A DNA stretch of 5,644 nt. Origin: Dehalococcoidia bacterium (GTDB lineage: Bacteria; Chloroflexota; Dehalococcoidia; Dehalococcoidales; W693). A program made the translations under genes and the position numbers. The notes under the pieces were generated by a model that ran no database searches, was not told the DNA's origin, and saw only the letters and a program-made list of their open reading frames with translations. Shown in pieces: positions 1-5,244 of the stretch. Numbering within the stretch: the first letter of the stretch is position 1; every line of letters starts with the position of its first letter. Location: NCBI GenBank assembly GCA_030627335.1, contig DAOUSH010000037.1:1-5644 (forward strand), read 5' to 3'.

Positions 1-68
1 ACTATGCCTACCCCGAGGAAAAGGTCAAGGAAGCATTAGCCAACCTGCCAAAGGTTCCCAATCAATAG
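1..68 (+). CDS. trpB: Second trpB2 copy, 3' end only (C-terminal 22 residues)
   Basis: The window opens inside a plus-strand reading frame whose last residues, [21 protein letters not shown], are followed by a TAG stop at 66-68. They match the C terminus of the complete minus-strand trpB2 (123-1490) at 20 of 21 residues; the difference is Pro for Ala four residues from the end. At nucleotide level this coding piece differs at three positions (29, 35 and 57). The first two are synonymous third-codon changes, the pattern expected of a functional paralogue under purifying selection. Bases 1-2 are the end of an Asp codon. It is therefore most likely the end of a second tryptophan synthase beta-like gene lying to the left, convergent with the complete copy. 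Only 68 bases are visible, so whether the rest is intact cannot be said. An inverted partial duplication or an assembly fold-back remain possible, though the mismatches argue against an artefact. Confidence 0.75.
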   Translation, partial: YAYPEEKVKEALANLPKVPNQ

Positions 69-122
69 GCTATAAATAATAAGAGGGCGGGTTATTACAC
101 CCGCCCTCTTATTATTTATAGC
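69..122. terminator. Bidirectional intrinsic terminator between convergent trpB2 copies
   Basis: A perfect 24-bp stem (69-92 with 99-122) closes a 6-base loop. The loop-proximal half is GC-rich (AAGAGGGCGGGT and its complement) and the outer half is A/T only. Either transcript therefore carries a strong hairpin followed by a U-rich tract (TTATTATTTAT). The stem begins directly after both stop codons (66-68 on plus, 123-125 on minus), so it can end both converging transcripts. Confidence 0.9.
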
Positions 123-1490
123 CTATTGATTGGCAACCTTTGGCAGGTTGGCTAAAGCTTCTTTGACCTTTTCCTCGGGGTAGGCATAGTCCACAAGCTT
201 GCCGGAGAGGTAGGCATCGTAGGCGGCTAGGTCAAAGTGGCCATGACCGCTATGTGCCAGCAGGATGGTTTTTGACTCACCGGACTCCCGACACTTGAGG
301 GCTTCATCGATGGTTGCTCTGATGGCATGGTTGGTTTCCGGGGCGCTGATGATACCCTCGGTGCGGGCAAACTGGATGCCGGCTTCGAATGTAGCCATCT
401 GCGGAACCGCCCTGGCTTCAACGAGCCCCAGCTTGTGCAGGTGGCAGATAATAGGTGCCATGCCGTGATAGCGCAGACCACCGGCGTGTACCGGCGGCGG
501 CATAAAGTCGTGTCCCAGGGTGAACATCTTCAGTAATGGCGTCATACCGGCGACATCGCCGAAGTCATAAGCATATAAGCCCTTTGTAAGAGTCGGGCAG
601 CTTTCCGGCTCCACGTTTATGATACGCAAATCCGGCTTTTTACCATTGATTTTATCCTTAACGAAGGGCAGGTACATCCCGGCGAAGTTGGAACCGCCGC
701 CGACGCAGCCAACTATAATATCAGGATATGCATCCGCCATTTCCATTTGCATCATCGCCTCCTGGCCGATGATGGTCTGGTGAAGCAGCACATGATTGAG
801 AACGCTACCCAATGAATAGTGGGTATCGTCACGACCGGCGGCATCCTCGACGGCTTCGCTGATAGCCAGCCCGAGGCTTCCGGGGCAATCCGGGTCTTTA
901 GCCAGCATATCGCGGCCGGCTTTGGTGTCGGTGCTGGGGCTGGCGACACAGGTGGCGCCCCAAGTATTCATCATCAGGCGGCGATAGGGTTTCTGCTGAT
1001 AGCTTATCTTCACCATATAGACTTTGCACTCTATACCAAAGAGTGCGCAGCCGAATGCCATGGAACTGCCCCACTGGCCGGCGCCGGTCTCGGTGGCGAT
1101 GCGCTTGGTGCCCTCTTTCTTGTTGTAGTAAGCCTGGGCAACGGCGGTGTTGGGTTTATGACTGCCGGCCGGGCTTGTGCCCTCGTATTTGTAGAAGATT
1201 TTAGCCGGTGTGTCTAGCGCCTTCTCCAGGGCATATGCCCGGTGAAGGTTGGTGGGTCTCCAGATACGATATATTTCCTGTACCTCTTCCGGGATTTCGA
1301 TATACTGTTCCGGGCTGAACTCCTGCATAATGAGGCCCATCGGGAACAGTGGTGCCAAGTCATCCGGAGTTACCGGATTGCCCGTTCCCGGGTGCAGCAC
1401 CGCCGGCAGCGGCTCGGGTAAGTCGGGCAGGATGTTGTACCAGTGGTTCGGCATGTCCTTCTGGTCGAGCTGAAACATTGCTCTTTTCAT
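123..1490 (-). CDS. trpB: Tryptophan synthase beta-like protein, TrpB2 type
   Basis: This is a 455-residue PLP-dependent enzyme expected to condense indole with L-serine to give L-tryptophan in the cytoplasm. Visible family marks are the Schiff-base lysine K112 in GSHKPNTA, the catalytic glutamate E134 in TETGAGQWG (equivalent to the AETGAGQHG motif of ordinary TrpB), the PLP-phosphate loop GCVGGGSN at 261-268, and the C-terminal [11 protein letters not shown]. The extended N terminus and the length over 450 residues place it in the TrpB2 branch (COG1350) rather than the roughly 400-residue TrpB1. TrpB2 proteins are often encoded away from trpA and have been linked to indole salvage or to TrpA-independent synthesis. 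No trpA is visible here. The ATG at 1490 is chosen because AGGAG lies six bases upstream (1497-1501). A tRNA-Trp T-box controls the gene, and a near-identical partial copy faces it at the left edge. The family call is firm; the physiological role is inferred. Confidence 0.96.
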   Translation of the reverse strand: MKRAMFQLDQKDMPNHWYNILPDLPEPLPAVLHPGTGNPVTPDDLAPLFPMGLIMQEFSPEQYIEIPEEVQEIYRIWRPTNLHRAYALEKALDTPAKIFYKYEGTSPAGSHKPNTAVAQAYYNKKEGTKRIATETGAGQWGSSMAFGCALFGIECKVYMVKISYQQKPYRRLMMNTWGATCVASPSTDTKAGRDMLAKDPDCPGSLGLAISEAVEDAAGRDDTHYSLGSVLNHVLLHQTIIGQEAMMQMEMADAYPDIIVGCVGGGSNFAGMYLPFVKDKINGKKPDLRIINVEPESCPTLTKGLYAYDFGDVAGMTPLLKMFTLGHDFMPPPVHAGGLRYHGMAPIICHLHKLGLVEARAVPQMATFEAGIQFARTEGIISAPETNHAIRATIDEALKCRESGESKTILLAHSGHGHFDLAAYDAYLSGKLVDYAYPEEKVKEALANLPKVANQ

Positions 1491-1532
1491 TGCTTGCTCC
1501 TTTCTATCTATAATTATTTAATGACTATATAT

Positions 1533-1564
1533 AAAAAACCCCCTACCCTTGAAGGGGCAGGAGG
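1533..1564 (-). terminator. T-box attenuator terminator upstream of trpB2
   Basis: Read on the minus strand, CCTCCTGCCC (1564-1555) pairs with GGGTAGGGGG (1548-1539) across a CTTCAA loop. This gives a 10-bp stem with two G-U wobbles, followed directly by six U residues (1538-1533). It sits between the T-box motif and the trpB2 ribosome-binding site. Its 5' arm shares bases with the antiterminator, so the two structures exclude each other. Confidence 0.93.
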
Positions 1565-1831
1565 CTCGGCTCTGCGGTGCCACCCTTCTTAGTCAATCAA
1601 AAACAGAATTGACCATCTCTATCAGGTATAAAACAATAAAAACTACTTCATACCCTGGGGTACGTTAACGCTTCCCTGGCGGCAAAACCTACTTAAACCG
1701 GTAGGGCAGTTCGGTTTGCAACTCCCAGGCCCATTCAACTTCTACGCCAGCATCGGCTCACACCTTACCCGACTCTCTGTGCCTCGCTGGAAGCCTACTA
1801 GTCCTGTTCACAGCCTTTATTTTATTTAATT
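1533..1831 (-). promoter_or_regulatory. T-box riboswitch, tRNA-Trp-specific, controlling trpB2
   Basis: This roughly 300-base non-coding leader carries the T-box landmarks in order. Stem I opens with CAGG (1806-1803) pairing with CCUG (1729-1726) and the AGUA motif at 1799-1796. GGCUUC (1795-1790) then pairs with GAAGUU (1742-1737), and CAGC (1789-1786) with GCUG (1751-1748). The AGAGAG motif is at 1778-1773 and GGUGUGAG at 1764-1757. The specifier loop reads GAAUGGG, placing codon UGG (Trp) at 1733-1731. The T-box core is AAGGGUGGCACCGC: GAAGGG (1588-1583) and GCAG (1575-1572) pair with contiguous CUGCCCCUUC (1560-1551), leaving the 7-base bulge UGGCACC (1582-1576). UGGC complements a GCCA tRNA end, fitting the G discriminator usual for bacterial tRNA-Trp. 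Uncharged tRNA-Trp should stabilise the antiterminator and let RNA polymerase reach trpB2; charged tRNA leaves the terminator to form. Stems II and III were not resolved with confidence. Confidence 0.95.
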
Positions 1832-1837
1832 AGATGA

Positions 1838-1866
1838 ACTATAGCTGAATTATAGCCAATTGTCAA
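1838..1866 (-). promoter_or_regulatory. Sigma-A-type promoter of the T-box/trpB2 transcript
   Basis: On the minus strand the -35 box is a perfect TTGACA (1866-1861) and the -10 box is TATAGT (1843-1838), separated by exactly 17 bases. Transcription would start near 1831, just upstream of T-box Stem I. Position and near-consensus sequence make this the obvious promoter for the attenuated transcript. Confidence 0.88.
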
Positions 1867-1901
1867 GGAAATAGTCTCAGGCGCATAATCGGCGACGATT
1901 G

Positions 1902-1910
1902 TGTTATACT
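1902..1910 (+). promoter_or_regulatory. Probable extended -10 promoter for the reductase/GreA operon
   Basis: TGTTATACT holds a -10-like TATACT (1905-1910) with an upstream TG in the extended -10 position. No good -35 box is seen at the right distance. It lies about 40 bases before the TTG start at 1949 and back to back with the trpB2 promoter. A short inverted repeat, AATCG-GCGA-CGATT (1887-1900), sits just upstream and might be an operator; this is speculative. Confidence 0.5.
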
Positions 1911-1948
1911 TTTAGTGATATTCGTTAGGATTGGCGGAGGACTGAGAT

Positions 1949-3130
1949 TTGAGGGATATTCTGGTTGTCGGCGGTGGTCCGATAGGTAGCTATGTAGCCT
2001 TTAGGCTGGCCGGGATGGGATATGGGGTAGCGGTGCTGGAGCAGAAAGAGAAGATGGGAGGTAGGGTCTGTTGCACCGGCATTATCAGCCCGGAGTGCCT
2101 GAGCGCTTTTGGCATTGATGATAGTGTGGTCTTGAGGCGGGTAAACAGCGCACGGATATTCTCGCCCTCGGGTCGGCTGACAAGGCTATGGCGGGGGGAA
2201 GAGCAAGCCTGCATTATTGACCGGGCGGCATTTGACTTATCTATGGCCGAGAGGGCTATAGATGCCGGAGCGGAGTATCATTTTAGCAGCCCGGTGAGAA
2301 GTATAACGGTCAAAGATGATAGGGTGGTAACCGAGGTTGCACAGAACGGAACAGGGCTTGAGTTTGAAGCCAGGGCGGTAGTTATCGCCAGCGGTTTCGG
2401 CTCAAGATTGCCTGGCATATTGGGGTTGGGCAAAGCTGGAGATTGTGTGGTAGGAGCCCAGGCTGAGGTGGCGACAGCGAGTGTAGACGAGATAGAGGTG
2501 TATATGGGTCGGGAGGTGGCCCCCGGCTTTTTCGGCTGGCTGGTGCCCACCACCCAGAAAAAGGCTCTGGTCGGTCTCTTATCACGACGCCGGGCTGATT
2601 TCTATATGAGAAAGCTGATATCCTCACTAAGGGAGCAGGGGAAGGTTATATCGGATGAGGTAGAGCCGGGCTATCGCGGGATTACCCTCAGTCCGCCAAA
2701 AAGGACCTATGGTGGACGTGTAATTGTGGTTGGTGATGCCGCGGGACAGGTGAAGCCGACAACCGGTGGCGGTATCTACCTCGGCTTACTGTCTGCCGAG
2801 ATAGCTGCCAAGCACCTGAAACAGGCGCTGGAGGATGACGACCTGTCGCCGGGGAGACTGGCGGGATATGAGAGGGAATGGAAAAAAAAGCTGGGGCAGG
2901 AGCTGAAGATATGCTACTGGGCGCGGAGGTTCTACGAGAAGCTGAGCGATAAGAAGATAGACCAGATATTTGACATAATAACAGCTAATGGCATTGATGA
3001 GGCACTGCTGAAGGCTGATAGTCTGTCTTTTGACTGGCATGGCAGGGCGATAGTCAAGCTAGCCAGGCAAAAGGTGATGTCCCGGTTCTTCAACATAATA
3101 AGGTTGCCTTCCTGGATTGGTGCCGAGTAA
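1949..3130 (+). CDS. Geranylgeranyl reductase family FAD-dependent oxidoreductase
   Basis: A 393-residue flavoprotein. The N terminus has the dinucleotide-binding fold: GGGPIG at 8-13, with E31 at the end of the second strand for the ribose. Next come a cysteine-bearing CCTG segment (41-44), the DR motif at 91-92, and PGFFGWLVP at 192-200, which resembles the PxxYxWxFP substrate motif of archaeal reductases with Phe for Tyr. The second FAD motif is GDAAGQVKPTTGGG at 262-275. This pattern is typical of the ChlP/digeranylgeranylglycerophospholipid reductase family, which hydrogenates isoprenoid double bonds. The substrate here is unknown; a quinone tail, polyprenyl carrier or lipid would all be possible. 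The start is TTG at 1949, supported by GGAGG at 1936-1940 with eight bases of spacing and by the Rossmann motif starting at residue 4. The GreA-like gene follows 11 bp downstream, suggesting one operon. The family is well supported; calling it a true geranylgeranyl reductase would go beyond the sequence. Confidence 0.88.
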   Translation: MRDILVVGGGPIGSYVAFRLAGMGYGVAVLEQKEKMGGRVCCTGIISPECLSAFGIDDSVVLRRVNSARIFSPSGRLTRLWRGEEQACIIDRAAFDLSMAERAIDAGAEYHFSSPVRSITVKDDRVVTEVAQNGTGLEFEARAVVIASGFGSRLPGILGLGKAGDCVVGAQAEVATASVDEIEVYMGREVAPGFFGWLVPTTQKKALVGLLSRRRADFYMRKLISSLREQGKVISDEVEPGYRGITLSPPKRTYGGRVIVVGDAAGQVKPTTGGGIYLGLLSAEIAAKHLKQALEDDDLSPGRLAGYEREWKKKLGQELKICYWARRFYEKLSDKKIDQIFDIITANGIDEALLKADSLSFDWHGRAIVKLARQKVMSRFFNIIRLPSWIGAE

Positions 3131-3141
3131 TTAGAAATAGA

Positions 3142-3951
3142 ATGGATAGTAGCAGTCATAAGATAAGCCTGGGCGAAGCTGTCAGCCAGTTTCTTGGTGG
3201 CTTACCGCCCGAAGAGGCCAAGATAAGTCAGCAGGTGCTGTACCAGTTTGTTCGCTGGTTCGGGCGAGAGCGATGCCTGGCTGACATAAGGGCTCCGGAG
3301 ATAGCCAACTATTCCGGGAGGATATCGACAACGGACGCCGACCATGCCAAAAAGCAGAACATAATACGGGGCTTCCTGGCATTAGCCAGAAAAAAGGGCT
3401 GGACAGAGAATAATCTGTCGGTCCACCTCAAGGCTAAGAAGGGGAAACCACAGCAGGCAGCTTGTAACAGACATGGTTTGCCGGAGACCATTTCTTTAAC
3501 ACAGCGGGGTTATGATGAAATGAATCGGGAGCTGTCAGCGTTGAAGGAAAGGCGGCCAGAGACTGTTGAAGATATTCGACGAGCGGCGGCGGATAAGGAC
3601 TTCCGTGAGAACGCCCCGCTGGATGCCGCCCGGGAGCAGTTGGGTTACATTGATGGACGCATTAGAGGGCTGGAAGAAACACTCAAGCTGGCTTCTATAA
3701 TTGACGACAGAGCGGCAACGACGCATCGGGCGGGTATCGGTGACTGCGTGTTGCTTATAGATCTTGATTCCGGTGAAGAAGTGGACTATACCATTGTCAG
3801 CCCCAAGGAGGTAGACCCGGCCCGGGGGAGGATTTCAAATACGTCACCGCTGGGCAGGGCTATTGTTGGGCGGGGCGTGGGTGAAGTAATAGAGATAACG
3901 GTGCCGGCTGGCACTCTGCGCTACCGGATTGAAAGGGTTGGGCGCTGGTAA
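3142..3951 (+). CDS. GreA/GreB-type transcript cleavage factor fused to a SAM-like (tyrosine recombinase N-terminal type) domain
   Basis: This 269-residue protein has two parts. Residues about 8-100 are helical and resemble the core-binding SAM-like domain of XerC/phage-type integrases (an FL..L segment, YQFVRWFG, then IRGFLALARKKGWTENNLSVHLKAKK). No catalytic recombinase domain follows. Residues about 117-269 align along the whole length of GreA: the coiled coil begins LTQRGYDEM, the tip reads DKDFRENAPLDAA with D153 and E156 at the positions of the catalytic acidic pair (E. coli D41/E44), and the C-terminal FKBP-like domain includes DLDSGEEVDYTIV and ISNTSPLGRAIVG. It should act on backtracked RNA polymerase through the secondary channel, and the N-terminal domain may add DNA or protein binding. 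Ordinary GreA is about 158 residues, so the extra 110 are real additions. The start is the ATG 11 bp after the previous stop. It has no clear Shine-Dalgarno site, so translation may be coupled to the reductase gene. Confidence 0.87.
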   Translation: MDSSSHKISLGEAVSQFLGGLPPEEAKISQQVLYQFVRWFGRERCLADIRAPEIANYSGRISTTDADHAKKQNIIRGFLALARKKGWTENNLSVHLKAKKGKPQQAACNRHGLPETISLTQRGYDEMNRELSALKERRPETVEDIRRAAADKDFRENAPLDAAREQLGYIDGRIRGLEETLKLASIIDDRAATTHRAGIGDCVLLIDLDSGEEVDYTIVSPKEVDPARGRISNTSPLGRAIVGRGVGEVIEITVPAGTLRYRIERVGRW

Positions 3952-3975
3952 AAAACACATAGACCGATAAAAAAG

Positions 3976-4005
3976 TGCCTGGCGGATGTTGACACCTTCC
4001 AGGCA
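3976..4005. repeat. Inverted repeat centred on the -35 box of the DUF4870 promoter
   Basis: TGCCTGG (3976-3982) and CCAGGCA (3999-4005) are perfect 7-base inverted arms separated by 16 bases that contain the TTGACA box (3989-3994). It lies 25 bases after the GreA-like stop codon. No T-run follows the right arm, so it is a poor intrinsic terminator. Its position over the promoter suits an operator, but no regulator is known. Confidence 0.45.
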
Positions 4006-4015
4006 ACGGTATAAT
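3989..4015 (+). promoter_or_regulatory. Promoter of the DUF4870 gene
   Basis: Perfect consensus boxes TTGACA (3989-3994) and TATAAT (4010-4015) are present, but the spacer is only 15 bases against the preferred 17, which usually weakens activity. The start would be near 4022, about 30 bases before the gene, leaving room for the GGGAGG ribosome site (4038-4043). Confidence 0.7.
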
Positions 4016-4051
4016 CTTACGCCAGCGACAACTAATCGGGAGGTTTAGAAA

Positions 4052-4390
4052 ATGGAGAAGACCACCAACGGATTGCAGGAAAATGTTGCCGGGCTCCTGT
4101 GCTATGTTCTGGGTTGGGTCAGCGGACTGATATTTTACCTGATAGAGACGGATAACAAGTTCGTCCGTTTCCATGCCGTACAGTCGATAATCGTTTTCGG
4201 TTTCCTAAATATCGTCGGCATCGTTTTTGGCTGGATGTACTATATTGGTATGGTTGTGGGCTCAATAGTTAGTTTGCTCAGCTTTGTTCTGTGGGTAGTA
4301 TTGATGATCAAGGCGTACCAGGGGATTATGTATAAACTACCTGTAGTCGGCGACCTGGCGGAGAAATGGTCAGCTAAGAAAGCGGGATAA
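4052..4390 (+). CDS. DUF4870 family small membrane protein
   Basis: This 112-residue protein is mostly hydrophobic, with three likely membrane helices at about 12-31, 43-65 and 67-87, and a short charged tail rich in Lys. The stretch from NVAGLLCYVLGW through IETDNKFVRFHAVQSI is the family hallmark: a first helix, an acidic/basic turn, and the RFHA.QS motif at the start of helix two (residues 39-45). The biochemical function of DUF4870 (also described as Tic20-like in some resources) is not established, and nothing here settles it. The ATG at 4052 is supported by GGGAGG eight bases upstream. It has its own promoter candidate with an overlapping inverted repeat, so it may be regulated separately from the upstream operon, although no clear terminator precedes it. 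Confidence 0.88.
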   Translation: MEKTTNGLQENVAGLLCYVLGWVSGLIFYLIETDNKFVRFHAVQSIIVFGFLNIVGIVFGWMYYIGMVVGSIVSLLSFVLWVVLMIKAYQGIMYKLPVVGDLAEKWSAKKAG

Positions 4391-4431
4391 ACAACGACTC
4401 GATTGGTGGATGGATCTCTATTTAACCTAAA

Positions 4432-4460
4432 TTGAAGTCGGTTGACTTGTGTGCTAGACT
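4432..4460 (+). promoter_or_regulatory. Candidate extended -10 promoter for the NarL-type regulator
   Basis: TTGAAG (4432-4437) and TAGACT (4455-4460) each match consensus at four of six bases and are 17 bases apart. TGC precedes the -10 box, giving the extended -10 TG. Transcription would begin around 4467, only about six bases before the ATG at 4473, implying an almost leaderless mRNA. Confidence 0.4.
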
Positions 4461-4472
4461 TAGCTTGGGGAA

Positions 4473-5153
4473 ATGTTTGAGCCAAAGATAAGGACCTGGA
4501 TATTCAGCCAGCAACCCCTGTTTCAGCAGGGAGTGCGTCAATCTCTTGAAAGCCAGAATATAGAGGTTGCCGGGGAGGCGAAGGTTACCGATAAGATGTC
4601 GCAGACCATTGAGGTTATGCCTCCCGAGGTGGCCATAGTGGATGTTGACGAAGCCTTTGACAGTGGCCTTAATCTAGCTTACAGGATAAAACAGGTGACC
4701 CCCAGCACCGCTGTAATTATACTATCATCAAGTGTCAATGATGACCATTTGTTTAAGGCCATTAAGGTACAGGCTGCGGCCTATCTGGGTAAGGATATCA
4801 GCAGTAGCGAGCTGTGCAACATCGTAAAACGCGTAGCTAAAGGCGAGCAACCTATAAAGGAGAGCATGTATAACCGGCCTAAGCTAGCGGCACAGATTCT
4901 GAGCCAGTTTAACGAATTATCACAGCAGCAAGAGGTAAAAGAGCTGATTTCCCCACTCACCTCACGGGAGATAGAGATAATCAACTACGTGGCTCAGGGC
5001 TATGCTAACAAGCAGATTGCGGCTAAACTGAATATCAGCGAACAGACGATAAAGAACCATGTTACCTCGATTTTGGGCAAGCTGGACGCCAATGCCAGGA
5101 CTGAGGCGGTGGTCAAGGCGATAAAAAAGGGCTTGATTACTATCGAGCAGTAA
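4473..5153 (+). CDS. NarL/LuxR-family response regulator with atypical receiver domain
   Basis: This 226-residue protein is a receiver domain (about 5-120), a linker rich in Gln and Glu, and a C-terminal LuxR-type helix-turn-helix (about 160-224). The HTH is clear: LTSREIEIINYVAQGYANKQIAAKLNISEQTIKNHVTSILGKL. The receiver keeps the phosphoacceptor-position aspartate D57 (in AIVDVD), a Ser at the Thr/Ser switch position (S85) and lysine K107 in YLGKD. The acidic pair normally found as DDHPLF in NarL relatives is replaced by SQQPLF (S12, Q13). Loss of both Mg-binding acids suggests poor or no phosphorylation, so the protein may work as a constitutive or ligand/partner-controlled regulator. No sensor kinase is adjacent. 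The ATG at 4473 places the receiver start where expected; GGGG at 4467-4470 is only two bases away, so it is a weak ribosome site. Its target genes are unknown. Confidence 0.92.
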   Translation: MFEPKIRTWIFSQQPLFQQGVRQSLESQNIEVAGEAKVTDKMSQTIEVMPPEVAIVDVDEAFDSGLNLAYRIKQVTPSTAVIILSSSVNDDHLFKAIKVQAAAYLGKDISSSELCNIVKRVAKGEQPIKESMYNRPKLAAQILSQFNELSQQQEVKELISPLTSREIEIINYVAQGYANKQIAAKLNISEQTIKNHVTSILGKLDANARTEAVVKAIKKGLITIEQ

Positions 5154-5186
5154 GTGATATGCCCCAGCTTTATGCCTACCTGTGGA

Positions 5187-5192
5187 TATAAT
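5187..5192 (+). promoter_or_regulatory. Possible -10 box upstream of moeA
   Basis: A perfect TATAAT lies 52 bases before the moeA start, in the 91-base gap after the regulator gene. No recognisable -35 box is found 15-18 bases upstream, so this is a weak prediction. The rest of the gap shows no terminator. Confidence 0.3.
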
Positions 5193-5244
5193 TGAGGACA
5201 GAGGGTATTCTTTTATCAAATAGAAATACTGCTATGGAGTGGCA

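Larger units (their letters stand above)
1..190. repeat. Imperfect inverted repeat joining the tails of two trpB2 copies
   Basis: Arms 1-92 and 99-190 are reverse complements around a 6-base centre (TATTAC, 93-98). The only mismatches are position pairs 29/162, 35/156 and 57/134. The outer 68 bases of each arm are the ends of the two trpB2 genes; the inner 24 bases are the terminator stem. The repeat reaches the window edge and probably continues, because the left arm is still coding for TrpB2 at base 1. The perfect inner part is explained by the terminator itself, but the outer part is not. Confidence 0.9.

Noticed and set aside
1..190. Inverted repeat as a pure assembly or amplification fold-back artefact
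   Set aside because: The arms differ at three coding positions, two synonymous, which an exact fold-back copy would not show. It is still worth checking with reads because the window starts inside the repeat.
819..1217. 132-codon plus-strand open frame antisense to trpB2
   Set aside because: It lies wholly inside the well-supported trpB2 gene on the other strand, has no ribosome site or recognisable domain, and is a by-product of trpB2 codon use.
1501..1830. Leader peptide with Trp codons as the attenuator
   Set aside because: The region carries all T-box elements with correct spacing, and I see no short reading frame with a ribosome site and tandem Trp codons. tRNA sensing by the RNA explains it fully.
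3142..3460. N-terminal part of the GreA fusion as a remnant of a mobile-element integrase
   Set aside because: Only the SAM-like domain is present and it is in frame with an intact GreA module. There are no attachment sites, direct repeats or other mobile genes nearby.
3976..4005. Hairpin after the GreA-like gene as an intrinsic terminator
   Set aside because: The stem is only 7 bp with a 16-base loop and no T-run follows; it overlaps a promoter instead.
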